This document shows positions 16,276 through 23,975 of a stretch of DNA of 64,000 nt, piece after piece; position 1 is the stretch's first letter; each line of letters starts with the position of its first letter. A model generated the notes under the pieces. The model was not told the DNA's origin and did not search any database. It was given only the letters and a program-made list of their open reading frames with translations. The stretch covers positions 1-64,000 of the forward strand of contig NZ_JAHTBN010000009.1 in assembly GCF_019166065.1 (NCBI RefSeq), given 5' to 3'. The stretch comes from Candidimonas humi (GTDB lineage Bacteria > Pseudomonadota > Gammaproteobacteria > Burkholderiales > Burkholderiaceae_B). Both the position numbers and the translations under genes were made by a program.

Positions 16276-17199
16276 ATGAAAGAACACGGCAAGGAACCTC
16301 TCTGGTCGCATATCTACTGGCTCAACGCCCTGTCGGTGGCGGGCAGCTACACCGCCGCGGCCCGGCACCTGGGCGTCAGCAAAGCCGCCGTCAGCCTGCG
16401 CATCGCCGAACTGGAACAGGCCGCCGGCGTTACCCTGGTCAGCCGCACCACCCGCAGCGTGCGCCTGACCGAGGCCGGCGAATCGCTGGTCAAGCAGACG
16501 CGCCATGGCTTCGAGTCCATAGAACAGGGTTTTTCCAACGTGCGCGACCTCGCGGACAGCCCCAGCGGCACCCTGCGTGTGACCGCGCCCATGGCCCTGG
16601 GCCGCCAGAAGATCATTCCCACGATAGGCACTTTCTTGATGAAGCACCCCGAAGTGCGCATCGAGATCGAGCTTTCCGACCACCTGAGCTCGCTCGCCCG
16701 CGAAGGCTTCGACCTCGCCATACGCCATACGTCGAACGTGCCCGAAACGCATGTGGCGTGGCGCCTGCGCCCCAGCAAGACGCTGCTGGTGGCGGCGCCG
16801 GCCTATCTTGCGCGCCACGGCACCCCGCGGCGGCCCGAGGACCTGGGCAGCCACAACTGCCTGTCGTACCTGCGCCCGGGGCTGCCGCCAGTATGGATAT
16901 TCGAGCCGGCCCAACGTAAGCGCGACAAACGCAGCGTCCCCATACATGGCAATTTCTGCGCCAACAATAGCGAGGCCCTGCGCGAACTGGTGCTGGCGGG
17001 CCAGGGCGTGGCGCTGCTGCCCGATTTCAGCGCCGAGCAGGACGTGGCCGCCGGGCGCCTGTGCCACCTGCTGCCGTCATGGAAGCCGGCCAGCGTGTTC
17101 GGCGACGCCATCTACGCGATACGCCCCTATAACGCCTACGTGCCGCGCGCGCTGCGCATGTTCGTGCAGCACTTGAAGGACGCGCTGGCGCAGGGGTGA
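16276..17199 (+). CDS. LysR-family transcriptional regulator (probable mmsA regulator)
   Basis: A 307-residue regulator with ATG 16276 after AAGGAAG. The HTH lies at about residues 10-65 (AGSYTAAARHLGVSKAAVSLRIAELE, SRTTRSVRLTEAGE) and a type 2 periplasmic-binding effector domain at about 85-300. SRTTRSVRLTE puts it in the large DmlR/CrgA-like branch. It is divergent from mmsA, so control of mmsA is likely. Its stop (17199) is one base from the stop of the convergent Bug gene at 17201. Confidence 0.9.
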   Translation: MKEHGKEPLWSHIYWLNALSVAGSYTAAARHLGVSKAAVSLRIAELEQAAGVTLVSRTTRSVRLTEAGESLVKQTRHGFESIEQGFSNVRDLADSPSGTLRVTAPMALGRQKIIPTIGTFLMKHPEVRIEIELSDHLSSLAREGFDLAIRHTSNVPETHVAWRLRPSKTLLVAAPAYLARHGTPRRPEDLGSHNCLSYLRPGLPPVWIFEPAQRKRDKRSVPIHGNFCANNSEALRELVLAGQGVALLPDFSAEQDVAAGRLCHLLPSWKPASVFGDAIYAIRPYNAYVPRALRMFVQHLKDALAQG

Positions 17200-17200
17200 A

Positions 17201-18196
17201 TCAGTTCAGGCTCAAGCCCGCCTTGGAGACGATCTCGCCCATTTCCTGCTTCTGCTGCTTGATATAGTCGGCAAACTGCTCGGGGCTGCCGCCGACGATT
17301 TCGGCGCCTTCGCTGTCCAGGCGCTTGCGCACATCGGGCATCTGCAACACCTTGTCTATCGCCGCATTGAGCTTGAGCACGATGGCGCGCGGCGTGCCCG
17401 CGGGCGCGAGGATTCCGTACCAGGAATTGGCCTCGTAGCCGGTCAGCCCGGTTTCCGCGATGGTGGGCACCTTCGGCAAGGCCGCCAGGCGCTTCGTGCC
17501 GCTGACGCCCAGGGCGATCAGCCTGCCGCTCTGGATATGCGGCAGTATCGCCACCACGCTGCTGAACATCATCGGCACTTCGCCGCCGATCAGCCCCGTC
17601 AGCGCAGGGCTCAAGCCCTTGTAGGGAATGTGCACCATATTTACCCCCGCCATCGAGGCGAACAGCAGCGCGGCCAGTTGCGAAGACGAACCGTTGCCGT
17701 TGGAGGCATAGTTGATCTTGCCCGGCTTCTGCTTGGCCAGGGCGATCAGCTCTTGCACGGTATGCACGTGCAGCTTCGGATGCACCACCAGCACCAGCGG
17801 CGACTTGGCCAACAGCGTGATCGGTGCGAAATCCTTGATGGGATCGTACTTGAGGTTCTTGCGCATGCTGGGGTTGATGGCCAGGCTGCCCACGCCGCCC
17901 AGGAACAGCGTGTAGCCGTCGGGCGCCGACTTGGCCGCGAGTTCCGCGCCTATCGTGCCGCCCGCGCCGGCGCGGTTTTCCACCACGATCTGCTGGCCCA
18001 GCAGCGGCGACAGCTTGTCGCCCACGGTGCGCGCGATGGTGTCGTTGCCGCCGCCGGGAGCGAACGGCACGATCAGCCGTATGGGCTTGTCGGGATAGCC
18101 CGAGGCCTGTTGCCCCGATGCCTGCTGCGCCGAGCTGACGCCACAGACGAACCCCAGCGCCGCCGCCACCAGCAGCCGTATCCAAATCCTGCTCAT
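17201..18196 (-). CDS. Tripartite tricarboxylate transporter receptor (Bug/TctC family)
   Basis: A 331-residue periplasmic solute receptor. Signal peptide about 1-23, then a duplicated QQASG pentapeptide before the mature fold. Bug hallmarks are YPDKPIRLIVPFAPGGGNDTIAR, PDGYTLFLGG, the VHIPYKG segment and GTPRAIVLKLNAAI. ATG 18196 follows GGGAGG. No TctA/TctB membrane subunits are nearby, so it is an orphan receptor, as usual for this expanded family. The ligand is probably a carboxylate, unspecified. Confidence 0.9.
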   Translation of the reverse strand: MSRIWIRLLVAAALGFVCGVSSAQQASGQQASGYPDKPIRLIVPFAPGGGNDTIARTVGDKLSPLLGQQIVVENRAGAGGTIGAELAAKSAPDGYTLFLGGVGSLAINPSMRKNLKYDPIKDFAPITLLAKSPLVLVVHPKLHVHTVQELIALAKQKPGKINYASNGNGSSSQLAALLFASMAGVNMVHIPYKGLSPALTGLIGGEVPMMFSSVVAILPHIQSGRLIALGVSGTKRLAALPKVPTIAETGLTGYEANSWYGILAPAGTPRAIVLKLNAAIDKVLQMPDVRKRLDSEGAEIVGGSPEQFADYIKQQKQEMGEIVSKAGLSLN

Positions 18197-18324
18197 TGTC
18201 TTGCCTCCCGAATGTCTACCCTTGGATTTTTGCTTGCCCCCGGACGAAATCAGGCTTCTTCCCTGCCGGCCGCGCCGCCATCGTGGGCTCGAAAACCGGA
18301 GGCTAGCTGCACAATTAGGATTCT

Positions 18325-18336
18325 ATGGTATACCAT
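18325..18336. promoter_or_regulatory. Perfect 12-bp palindrome ATGGTATACCAT
   Basis: Its core TGGTATACCA fits the TGGT-N2-ACCA pattern of FadR-type GntR operators. It lies about 130 bp upstream of the minus-strand Bug gene. No GntR gene is in the window, so the binding protein is unknown. Confidence 0.45.
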
Positions 18337-18558
18337 TCATGCCATCAATTGATACATTCGATTCGCTCGAAACAGGGGAATACGGCACGGCTGCGAAATC
18401 GGGCTCTGCCCGGCAGGCCTGCAGCGCATGCGCCGCTTCGTGCTTCGTACGCCTCATAAGCAATTGAAGAGTACTGAAAAACATGCTTTCGCGGACAGGA
18501 CACCACGCCCGGCATTGCCTTTCCGACTGGAGCTCGGCTAATATATAGTCTCACTGCA

Positions 18559-18573
18559 TGAAACGATGTTTCA
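18559..18573. promoter_or_regulatory. Palindrome TGAAAC-GAT-GTTTCA, candidate IclR operator
   Basis: A perfect 6-bp inverted repeat with a 3-bp centre, about 196 bp upstream of ligJ. It resembles IclR-family operators (TGNAA...TTNCA type), and an IclR gene lies inside the ligJ cluster. Confidence 0.45.
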
Positions 18574-18768
18574 GTTTCGAGGCAGTAACCGCAGCAAAAA
18601 TCCCCATTGCTAGGCAGACGCGAGCCGGACACCGGCCCCGGCCGCCCGGGGATTACCTTATCCAGCGATCTCGGCGCACGAAACGGCCGAGGCCGCCAGA
18701 CCGGCCTCATTACCCTCAGGCGTGTACGTATACATACTGTATATACATCAACACTCGGAAATTGCTAC

Positions 18769-19833
18769 ATGACCGACTCGAAAAAATCCCCTCTCATCAT
18801 CGACATCCACGGCCACTACACGACCGAGCCCCAGGCGGTACAGATATTCCGCGACAAGCAGCTCGCCGGGCTGGCCGATCCGTCGCGACGGCCCACTACT
18901 ACCGAGCTGGGCATTTCCGATGACGCCCTGCGCGAATCCGTGGCTCCGCAGCTCAAGCTGCAGCACGAACGCGGCGGCGACCTGACGATTTTTTCGCCCC
19001 GGGCCTCGGGCATGGCGCATCATGTCGGCACGGAAGCAACAGGCAAGCAGTGGACCACGATCTCCAACGACCTGATCCACCGCGTCTGCACGCTGTTTCC
19101 CGATAACTTCGCGCCGGTCGGCCAACTGCCGCAATATCCGGGCGTGGCGCCGAAAAACTGCATCCCGGAACTGGTGCGCATCGTCGAAGAGCTGGGCTTC
19201 GTCGGCGTGAACCTGAACCCCGATCCCACGGGCGGATACTGGACCGATCCGCCGCTGACGGACCGCTATTGGTATCCCCTGTACGAGAAGCTGCAGGAAC
19301 TGGAAGTCCCGGCGATGATACACGTGTCGTCCTCGTGCAATCCGGCCTTCCACTACACCGGCGCGCATTACATCAACGGCGACACCACCGCCTTCATGCA
19401 ACTGCTGCAAGGCGATCTGTTCAAGGACTTCCCGGGCCTGAAATTCGTCATTCCGCATGGCGGCGGCGCGGTGCCTTTCCACTGGGGGCGCTACCGCGGC
19501 CTGGCCCAGCAAATGAAGAAACCGCTGTTGTCCGAATACCTGCTCAAGAACGTATTCTTCGATACCTGCGTGTACCACTTGCCCGGAGTGGAACTGATGG
19601 CGAAGGTGATCCCGGCGGAAAACATCTTGTTCGCCTCCGAGATGCTGGGCGCCGTCAAGGGCATCGATCCCGAAACCGGCCACAACTACGACGACACCAA
19701 GCGCTATGTCGATGCGCTGCCCGCGCTCAGCGACGACGACCGCTACAAGATCTTCGAAGGCAACGCCCGCCGCGTATATCCGCGGCTGGACAAGTTGCTG
19801 ACGTCGCGCGGCCGTCCGGGGCGACAGGCTTGA
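18769..19833 (+). CDS. ligJ: 4-oxalomesaconate hydratase (LigJ-type amidohydrolase-fold enzyme)
   Basis: A 354-residue amidohydrolase-superfamily protein predicted to hydrate 4-oxalomesaconate (or its tautomer) to 4-carboxy-4-hydroxy-2-oxoadipate in the protocatechuate/gallate 4,5-cleavage pathway. It follows the Sphingobium LigJ pattern: metal-binding IDIHGHYTT (His14, His16), LTIFSPRASGMAHHVG, VGVNLNPDPTGGYWTDPPLT, FVIPHGGGAVPFHWGR and NILFASEMLGAVKGID. The start is ATG 18769. Other lig/pcm genes (dioxygenase, lactonase, aldolase) are not in the window, so it is separated from its usual pathway partners. Confidence 0.85.
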   Translation: MTDSKKSPLIIDIHGHYTTEPQAVQIFRDKQLAGLADPSRRPTTTELGISDDALRESVAPQLKLQHERGGDLTIFSPRASGMAHHVGTEATGKQWTTISNDLIHRVCTLFPDNFAPVGQLPQYPGVAPKNCIPELVRIVEELGFVGVNLNPDPTGGYWTDPPLTDRYWYPLYEKLQELEVPAMIHVSSSCNPAFHYTGAHYINGDTTAFMQLLQGDLFKDFPGLKFVIPHGGGAVPFHWGRYRGLAQQMKKPLLSEYLLKNVFFDTCVYHLPGVELMAKVIPAENILFASEMLGAVKGIDPETGHNYDDTKRYVDALPALSDDDRYKIFEGNARRVYPRLDKLLTSRGRPGRQA

Positions 19834-19896
19834 GGCGCATGCCGTATCGCCGCTGCGGCATGCCGCGGCGGCGCCCGGCCGCGCCGGGAAGCGCCC

Positions 19897-20601
19897 GTGG
19901 TTGACGTACTGAACCGCTCGGTCGAGCGGGCCTTGACCATACTCAAATGCTACGGGGCCGAAGACCGGGGCCTGACCCTGGCCGAGATTTCCCGCCGCAC
20001 CGGCATACACAAGGCCACCGCGCTGCGCTTGCTCGCAACCCTGGAATCGCACGGCATGATCGCGCGCGCGCCGTCGGGCGCGTTCACGCTGGGGGCGGAA
20101 GTGCTGCGCCTGGGGACCCTGTTCGCCGACGCGCTGGAGGTCGCCCCCATCGTCCGGCCCATCCTGCAACGCCTGGTGCAGGCCACCGGAGAAAGCGCCT
20201 CGCTGTTCGTCAAGGAAGGCAATTTCCGCCGCTGCCTGGTGCGCGAGGAAACCCGCAGCACCATCCGCGAGCACGTGCGCGTGGGCGACTTGCTGCCCTT
20301 GCCCATGGGCGCCTTCGGCCGTGTCATCGAAGCTTTCGGCGGGGCCGAGCCGCAAGAACCGGTGGCTATCCCCATCGTGACGCGCGCCGAACGCGTGCCC
20401 GACCTGGCCTCGATCGCCACGCCGGTATGGCAGTCGGGCAGCCATTTCTGCGGCGCCGTGGGCATTTCCATACCCTTGTTCCGAGCCAGCGACGAAGCGA
20501 TCGGCTCGGCCGTGCGCCTGGTGCGCGATGCCGGCGAGGAACTGACCCGGCTGCTGGGCGGCACGCATTCGCGCCTGGCCGTGCCCGCGGCCGACACGTA
20601 G
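19897..20601 (+). CDS. IclR-family transcriptional regulator
   Basis: A 234-residue regulator starting at GTG 19897 with GGGAAG upstream. The winged HTH (RALTILKCYGAEDRGLTLAEISRRTGIHKATALRLLATL) spans about 8-70, followed by a shortened effector domain. It is about 20-30 residues shorter than typical IclR proteins, with the loss in the C-terminal domain. It lies between ligJ and the DHP-decarboxylase-like gene on the same strand, so it probably controls this set. Confidence 0.85.
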   Translation: MVDVLNRSVERALTILKCYGAEDRGLTLAEISRRTGIHKATALRLLATLESHGMIARAPSGAFTLGAEVLRLGTLFADALEVAPIVRPILQRLVQATGESASLFVKEGNFRRCLVREETRSTIREHVRVGDLLPLPMGAFGRVIEAFGGAEPQEPVAIPIVTRAERVPDLASIATPVWQSGSHFCGAVGISIPLFRASDEAIGSAVRLVRDAGEELTRLLGGTHSRLAVPAADT

Positions 20602-20649
20602 CGACAACCCCGGACACGCGCCGGGGATTTCATATCGCAACATCGAAAC

Positions 20650-21492
20650 ATGAACGCACTTACCCTGAAAATCGCCATTGACCGCACACCCTATACCGAA
20701 GCATTGTTCGACGGCACGGTCGCCTCGGAGCGGATCGACTTCGAATTCGTCAGCGTCAAGCCGGTCACCCGCGCGTTTCGCCGCATGGCGCGCGACCTGG
20801 AGTTCGACGCCTGCGAAATGGCGCTGGCCACGCTCGCGGTCGCGCGCCGCTACGACATCCCGATAACGGGCGTGCCGGCCATACTGCTGCGCGAATATCC
20901 CCTGCCCAACCTGGTCTGCCTGCGCGATGCGCCGATACGCCAGCCTGCCGACCTGCGCGGCCGGCGCATCGCCGCGCGCGCATACAGCCAGACCACCGCG
21001 GTGTGGATCCGCGGCCTGCTCGAAACCGAATACGGCGTCAAGCCCGGCGAAGTGACCTGGCTCACCCAGGAAGACTCGCATGTGGCGCAGCTCGGCCCGC
21101 AGCCCAACGAACAGCCGCTGGCGCAAGACATGCAGCTCTACGACGCCCTGGCCGACGGCGTGGCCGATGCGGCCATCACGCTGCACCTGGGCTCGCACCC
21201 CAATATCCGCACCGTAATTGCGGATGCCGAACAAGTCATGCGCAGTTGGTTCGCTCGCCACCAGGCCCAGCCCATCAATCATCTGCTGGCGGTGAAGTCG
21301 GAACTGCTGCAACGGCACGACTGGCTGGCCGCGGAATTGGCTGCGCTGTTCGAACGCGCGCGCCGCCTGGCGGACGGCAGCGATCCGGCGCCCTGGAGCC
21401 GCACCGGCGCCGCATTGCTGCTGCAATTCTGCGCCTCGCAAGGCCTGACGACGACCGCCTACGAGCCCTCGGCCATCATCGCGGGCGCCTGA
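20650..21492 (+). CDS. 4,5-dihydroxyphthalate decarboxylase-like protein
   Basis: A 280-residue protein with the type 2 periplasmic-binding fold but no signal peptide. The pattern LKIAIDRTPYTEALFDGTV, RAFRRMARDLEFDACEMALATL, ILLREYPLPNLV, DLRGRRIAARAYSQTTAVWIRGLLETEYGV matches the DHP decarboxylase (Pht5) group, which makes protocatechuate from 4,5-dihydroxyphthalate. Known members are about 330 residues, so this is short. Beside ligJ this would place both enzymes on phthalate/protocatechuate routes. A non-enzymatic ligand-binding role cannot be excluded. Confidence 0.68.
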   Translation: MNALTLKIAIDRTPYTEALFDGTVASERIDFEFVSVKPVTRAFRRMARDLEFDACEMALATLAVARRYDIPITGVPAILLREYPLPNLVCLRDAPIRQPADLRGRRIAARAYSQTTAVWIRGLLETEYGVKPGEVTWLTQEDSHVAQLGPQPNEQPLAQDMQLYDALADGVADAAITLHLGSHPNIRTVIADAEQVMRSWFARHQAQPINHLLAVKSELLQRHDWLAAELAALFERARRLADGSDPAPWSRTGAALLLQFCASQGLTTTAYEPSAIIAGA

Positions 21493-21561
21493 CAAAGCCC
21501 GCCGCAACGCCACAGATCCCACATCCCTATTCCACAAACTCAATAACGCACAGGAGCAAGC

Positions 21562-22536
21562 ATGAAAACCCTGCATCGAATCGCAGCCGCCCTAGGCATG
21601 GCCGCATCCACGCTCATGGCGGCCAACGCATCGGCCGCCGAGACGTATCCCGATCATCCGATCACGCTGATCGTGCCCTGGAACGCCGGCGGCGCCATCG
21701 ACGTGACCGGACGCAAGCTCGCCGAACTGCTGGGGAAAGACGGCCTCACCGTCGTCGTCGAGAACGTAGCGGGCGCCTCCAGCCTGATCGGCCTGGGCCG
21801 CGTCGCGCATTCCAAGCCCGACGGATACACCCTGGGCCTGGCGACGCCCTCGCTGATGGGCGCCATCGCCCTGAAGACGACCCAACTGACACAGGCCGAC
21901 TTCGTCGCGCTGAACAAGGTCGGCGTCGATCCGCTGATGCTGGTAGTGCCGAAATCCAGTCCGGCCAATAGCGTCGAGGATTTCGTCAAACTGATGAAGA
22001 CCAAGCCGGCCGGCGTGTCCATCGGCATTCCGGGAGCCAATAACGTCAACCAGATCTTCGCATCCAGCCTGGCCAAAGCAGCCAACGTCGACTACACCGA
22101 CGTGCCCTACACCGGCGGCTCCAAGGTGCTGATGGACGTGGCGGGCGGACAGATCGACGCGGGCGTGGTCAAGCCCTCGGAAAGCATAGGACAGATCAAG
22201 TCGGGGCTGGTGAAGCCGATCGGTGTATTCGCGCACCAGCGCATCGACGCCCTGCCCGACGTGCCGACCTTCGAGGAGCACCATGTCAACGTGTTCCCGT
22301 ACGGCGACATGGAGCAAGTGACCTACCTGGTGGCCCCGGCGGGCGTGCCGCAGGATCGGCTGGCCAAGATGGAAGAACTGGTGTCCAAGGCCGTGAACAG
22401 CGATGCCTACAAGCGGTTCACGCACGACCACGGCATGAGCATTTCGGATGTCCACGGCGCTGCGATGCAGAAAGAGGCCGAAGGCATCCAGCACACCTTC
22501 GATACTGTCGCACCGAAGATCTTCAAGGTGAAGTAA
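21562..22536 (+). CDS. Tripartite tricarboxylate transporter receptor (Bug/TctC family)
   Basis: A 324-residue periplasmic receptor; ATG 21562 follows AGGAGCAAG. Signal peptide about 1-26 (ending ASAAE). Bug motifs: YPDHPITLIVPWNAGGAIDVTGRKLAE, PDGYTLGLATP, VPYTGGSKVLMDVAGG. The usual FAPGG is WNAGG here, a variant seen in a Bug subgroup. As the last gene of the ligJ set it may capture the aromatic or tricarboxylic substrate. A strong terminator follows at 22693. Confidence 0.9.
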   Translation: MKTLHRIAAALGMAASTLMAANASAAETYPDHPITLIVPWNAGGAIDVTGRKLAELLGKDGLTVVVENVAGASSLIGLGRVAHSKPDGYTLGLATPSLMGAIALKTTQLTQADFVALNKVGVDPLMLVVPKSSPANSVEDFVKLMKTKPAGVSIGIPGANNVNQIFASSLAKAANVDYTDVPYTGGSKVLMDVAGGQIDAGVVKPSESIGQIKSGLVKPIGVFAHQRIDALPDVPTFEEHHVNVFPYGDMEQVTYLVAPAGVPQDRLAKMEELVSKAVNSDAYKRFTHDHGMSISDVHGAAMQKEAEGIQHTFDTVAPKIFKVK

Positions 22537-22692
22537 GCGGCAGGCGCCCGCCGGTGCGAGCCGGCGGCGACTCTGCCAAGCCGCCCGATTCATGAGGCAA
22601 GGCTTGGCCTGGTATGACGGGCTGTGGCGGGGCCTGGCGAGCTACGGCGAGGCAAGGCTAGCCGAGGCAAGGCATGGGTCGTAAACGGCACT

Positions 22693-22722
22693 AAGGGCGG
22701 CTTTGACAGGCCGCCCTTTTTC
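22693..22722 (+). terminator. Rho-independent terminator after the ligJ-Bug set
   Basis: Stem GGGCGGC (22695-22701), 8-nt loop, GCCGCCC (22710-22716), then TTTTTC; two flanking A-T pairs extend the stem. The T-run is on the plus side, so it mainly ends plus-strand transcription. Confidence 0.88.
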
Positions 22723-22727
22723 ATGAC

Positions 22728-23012
22728 TCACACATGAACCGGCTCCCGAAAGGATGCGACGACGGGCCGAGGCTTTTGCTCAGCCTGCCATAGATCGTAC
22801 TGGGCCTGCATGTTGACCCACATTTCGGCGCTGGTTCCTAGCGCGTCACGAAGACGCAGAGCCATGTCTGCCGAGATGCCGGCTGATCCATTGAGGATGC
22901 GAGACAGGGCAGTACGGGTGACGCCCAGGCGTTCCGCCGCTTCTGTGACGGTCAGCTCGCCCAGGAATTCGCGCAGTGCCAGACCTGGATGTGCTGGATT
23001 GTGCATACGCAT
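22728..23012 (-). CDS. higA: HigA-type antitoxin (XRE-family), apparently orphaned
   Basis: A 94-residue HTH protein: MRMHNPAHPGLALREFLGELTVTEAAERLGVTRTALSRILNG is the HigA/VapI-family signature, with the HTH at about 20-45. HigA represses its own operon and neutralises the HigB ribosome-dependent endonuclease, whose gene normally precedes it. Here only about a dozen C-terminal codons of a HigB-like frame remain upstream (23022-23060), so the antitoxin has lost its toxin. AGGAG lies just upstream of 23012. Confidence 0.85.
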   Translation of the reverse strand: MRMHNPAHPGLALREFLGELTVTEAAERLGVTRTALSRILNGSAGISADMALRLRDALGTSAEMWVNMQAQYDLWQAEQKPRPVVASFREPVHV

Positions 23013-23021
23013 AATTTTCTC

Positions 23022-23060
23022 CTAGTGATAGTCCTGGTAGTCCACCAGAACGGCATCTTC
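23022..23060 (-). pseudogene. HigB toxin C-terminal remnant
   Basis: The frame ending at the TAG at 23022-23024 reads DAVLVDYQDYH, which matches the characteristic DYH ending of RelE/HigB toxins. It sits 9 bp before higA, the normal higBA spacing. Upstream the frame breaks into integrase-derived sequence, so the bulk of higB is deleted. The match is short, hence the modest confidence. Confidence 0.45.
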
Positions 23061-23215
23061 CGCACTCGCCCGCTGATTGGATCGGTGTACCTGTATATCC
23101 AGCTTCTCCCGTTCCCCGACTTCGCCACATGGAGCCAAAGCCCGCCGCCGTCCCCCAGAACCTGCCCAGGCCGCGCTGCCTTGACCTGCTTGTCCGTTAG
23201 GTTTGCCTCTGCCAT
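23049..23215 (-). pseudogene. Truncated tyrosine integrase (DUF4102 N-terminal domain)
   Basis: From ATG 23215 the frame gives MAEANLTDKQVKAARPGQVL, GDGGGLWLHVAKSGNGRSWI, YRYTDPISGRVRKMPF, the start of P4-type phage/island integrases. After about 56 residues the similarity stops and the sequence runs into the higB remnant. The catalytic domain is absent. It begins 174 bp from the 3' end of tRNA-Arg, the usual place for an island integrase that uses a tRNA gene as attachment site. Confidence 0.72.
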
Positions 23216-23389
23216 GTCGTACCACCGAACCAAAATTGAACATGGCTAAAGTCTAGTGGTACGACCGATGGTACGGCAAGCGTGCAACACTGGTGCACAG
23301 TCTGTGGATGCTCTGGAACAGGAAAAAAGCGTATCTATTTGATTAATTGGAATTATTTGTACGCTGATGAACGCTTATGAACATGTAAC

Positions 23390-23681
23390 TGGCGTCTCCA
23401 GCAGGAATCGAACCTGCAATCTTCCCTTCATGCCACTACGATTTTCATCGCCCTTGCGGTTTGTGGTCTGGACTCTATCTTAACCATGCCCGCCGCGCGC
23501 GGCGGGCTGCAGGTTGCGCCTGTCGAGTCTCTACACGTTCCTGCCGGCGGCAGGCTTCGCTCGGTATTGCCTCGTTTGCACAGGGGGTTCACCGACGTTA
23601 AGCGCATTCACGCCGGACCTTTCGGCGCCGGGTGCCCAATTGTTCAGGAGGGGAAAGTTATATCCATTTAACTATGGAGAC
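23390..23681 (-). tRNA. tRNA-Arg(CCU) split by a group I intron
   Basis: Exon 1 (23681-23646, 36 nt) starts GTCTCCATAGTTAAATGGAT and runs to the anticodon CCT. Exon 2 (23428-23390, 39 nt) resumes AAGGGAAGATTGCAGGTTCG and ends TGGAGAC-G-CCA. Joined, they give a 75-nt cloverleaf: 7-bp acceptor stem (GTCTCCA/TGGAGAC), 4-bp D stem (GTTA/TAAC), anticodon stem TTCCC/GGGAA with loop CTCCTAA, 5-bp T stem (GCAGG/CCTGC) and encoded CCA. The interruption follows U36, the site used by known bacterial tRNA-Arg(CCU) introns. Confidence 0.92.
23429..23645 (-). ncRNA. 217-nt group I self-splicing intron in tRNA-Arg(CCU)
   Basis: On the minus strand the insert carries the conserved core: Q/P4-like GGCAATACCGAGCGAAGCC, R element GTGTAGAGACTCGACAGG (within 23540-23521) and S element AAGATAGAGTCCAGACC (within 23485-23465). 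These are near the Azoarcus tRNA-Ile intron sequences. The 5' splice site follows a U (CCU), pairable with GGG a few bases into the intron as P1 with the expected U-G wobble. The last intron base is G (23429), the omega-G. There is no endonuclease frame. The length is close to the 205-nt Azoarcus intron. Confidence 0.9.
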
Positions 23682-23975
23682 GTATTCGGGACGAAGTATA
23701 GCAAGAAGTGCCGCGCTTTCCGGGGCGCGGCGGGCGCAGGCCCGGCGGGTCTACAGCCGGCATCGGACCCCGCAGCACGCCCACGCCAAACCGGCAGCAA
23801 ACCATCCGCAACACCACGCAAGCCTCGCGGCAAACCTCGCCGCACGCATGGCCTTGTCACACCGGCGCAAAGAAAAAACCCGGCGGGCGCGAACTGCGCT
23901 GCCGGGCTCGAAGCCGCGGGCGGAACTGCCGCCGCGCGGCCGGCACGGGTGAACCCGCGCCGGCGGCCATGCCGC

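Larger units (their letters stand above)
18197..18768. other. 572-bp divergent control region between a Bug gene and ligJ
   Basis: No coding frame with support. It holds two perfect palindromes (18325-18336 and 18559-18573, listed separately) and, close to ligJ, TGTATATACA at 18738-18747 and GTATAC at 18728-18733. The latter are compatible with promoter or operator sequence for the plus-strand genes. Confidence 0.55.

Noticed and set aside
18748-21576. A 942-codon minus-strand frame
   Set aside because: Antisense to ligJ, iclR and the decarboxylase-like gene, all of which have clear family matches on the plus strand.
23429-23645. The interruption of tRNA-Arg as evidence of a broken (pseudo) tRNA
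   Set aside because: The insert has the conserved group I core and splice-site bases, and both exons are intact, so splicing is the better explanation.
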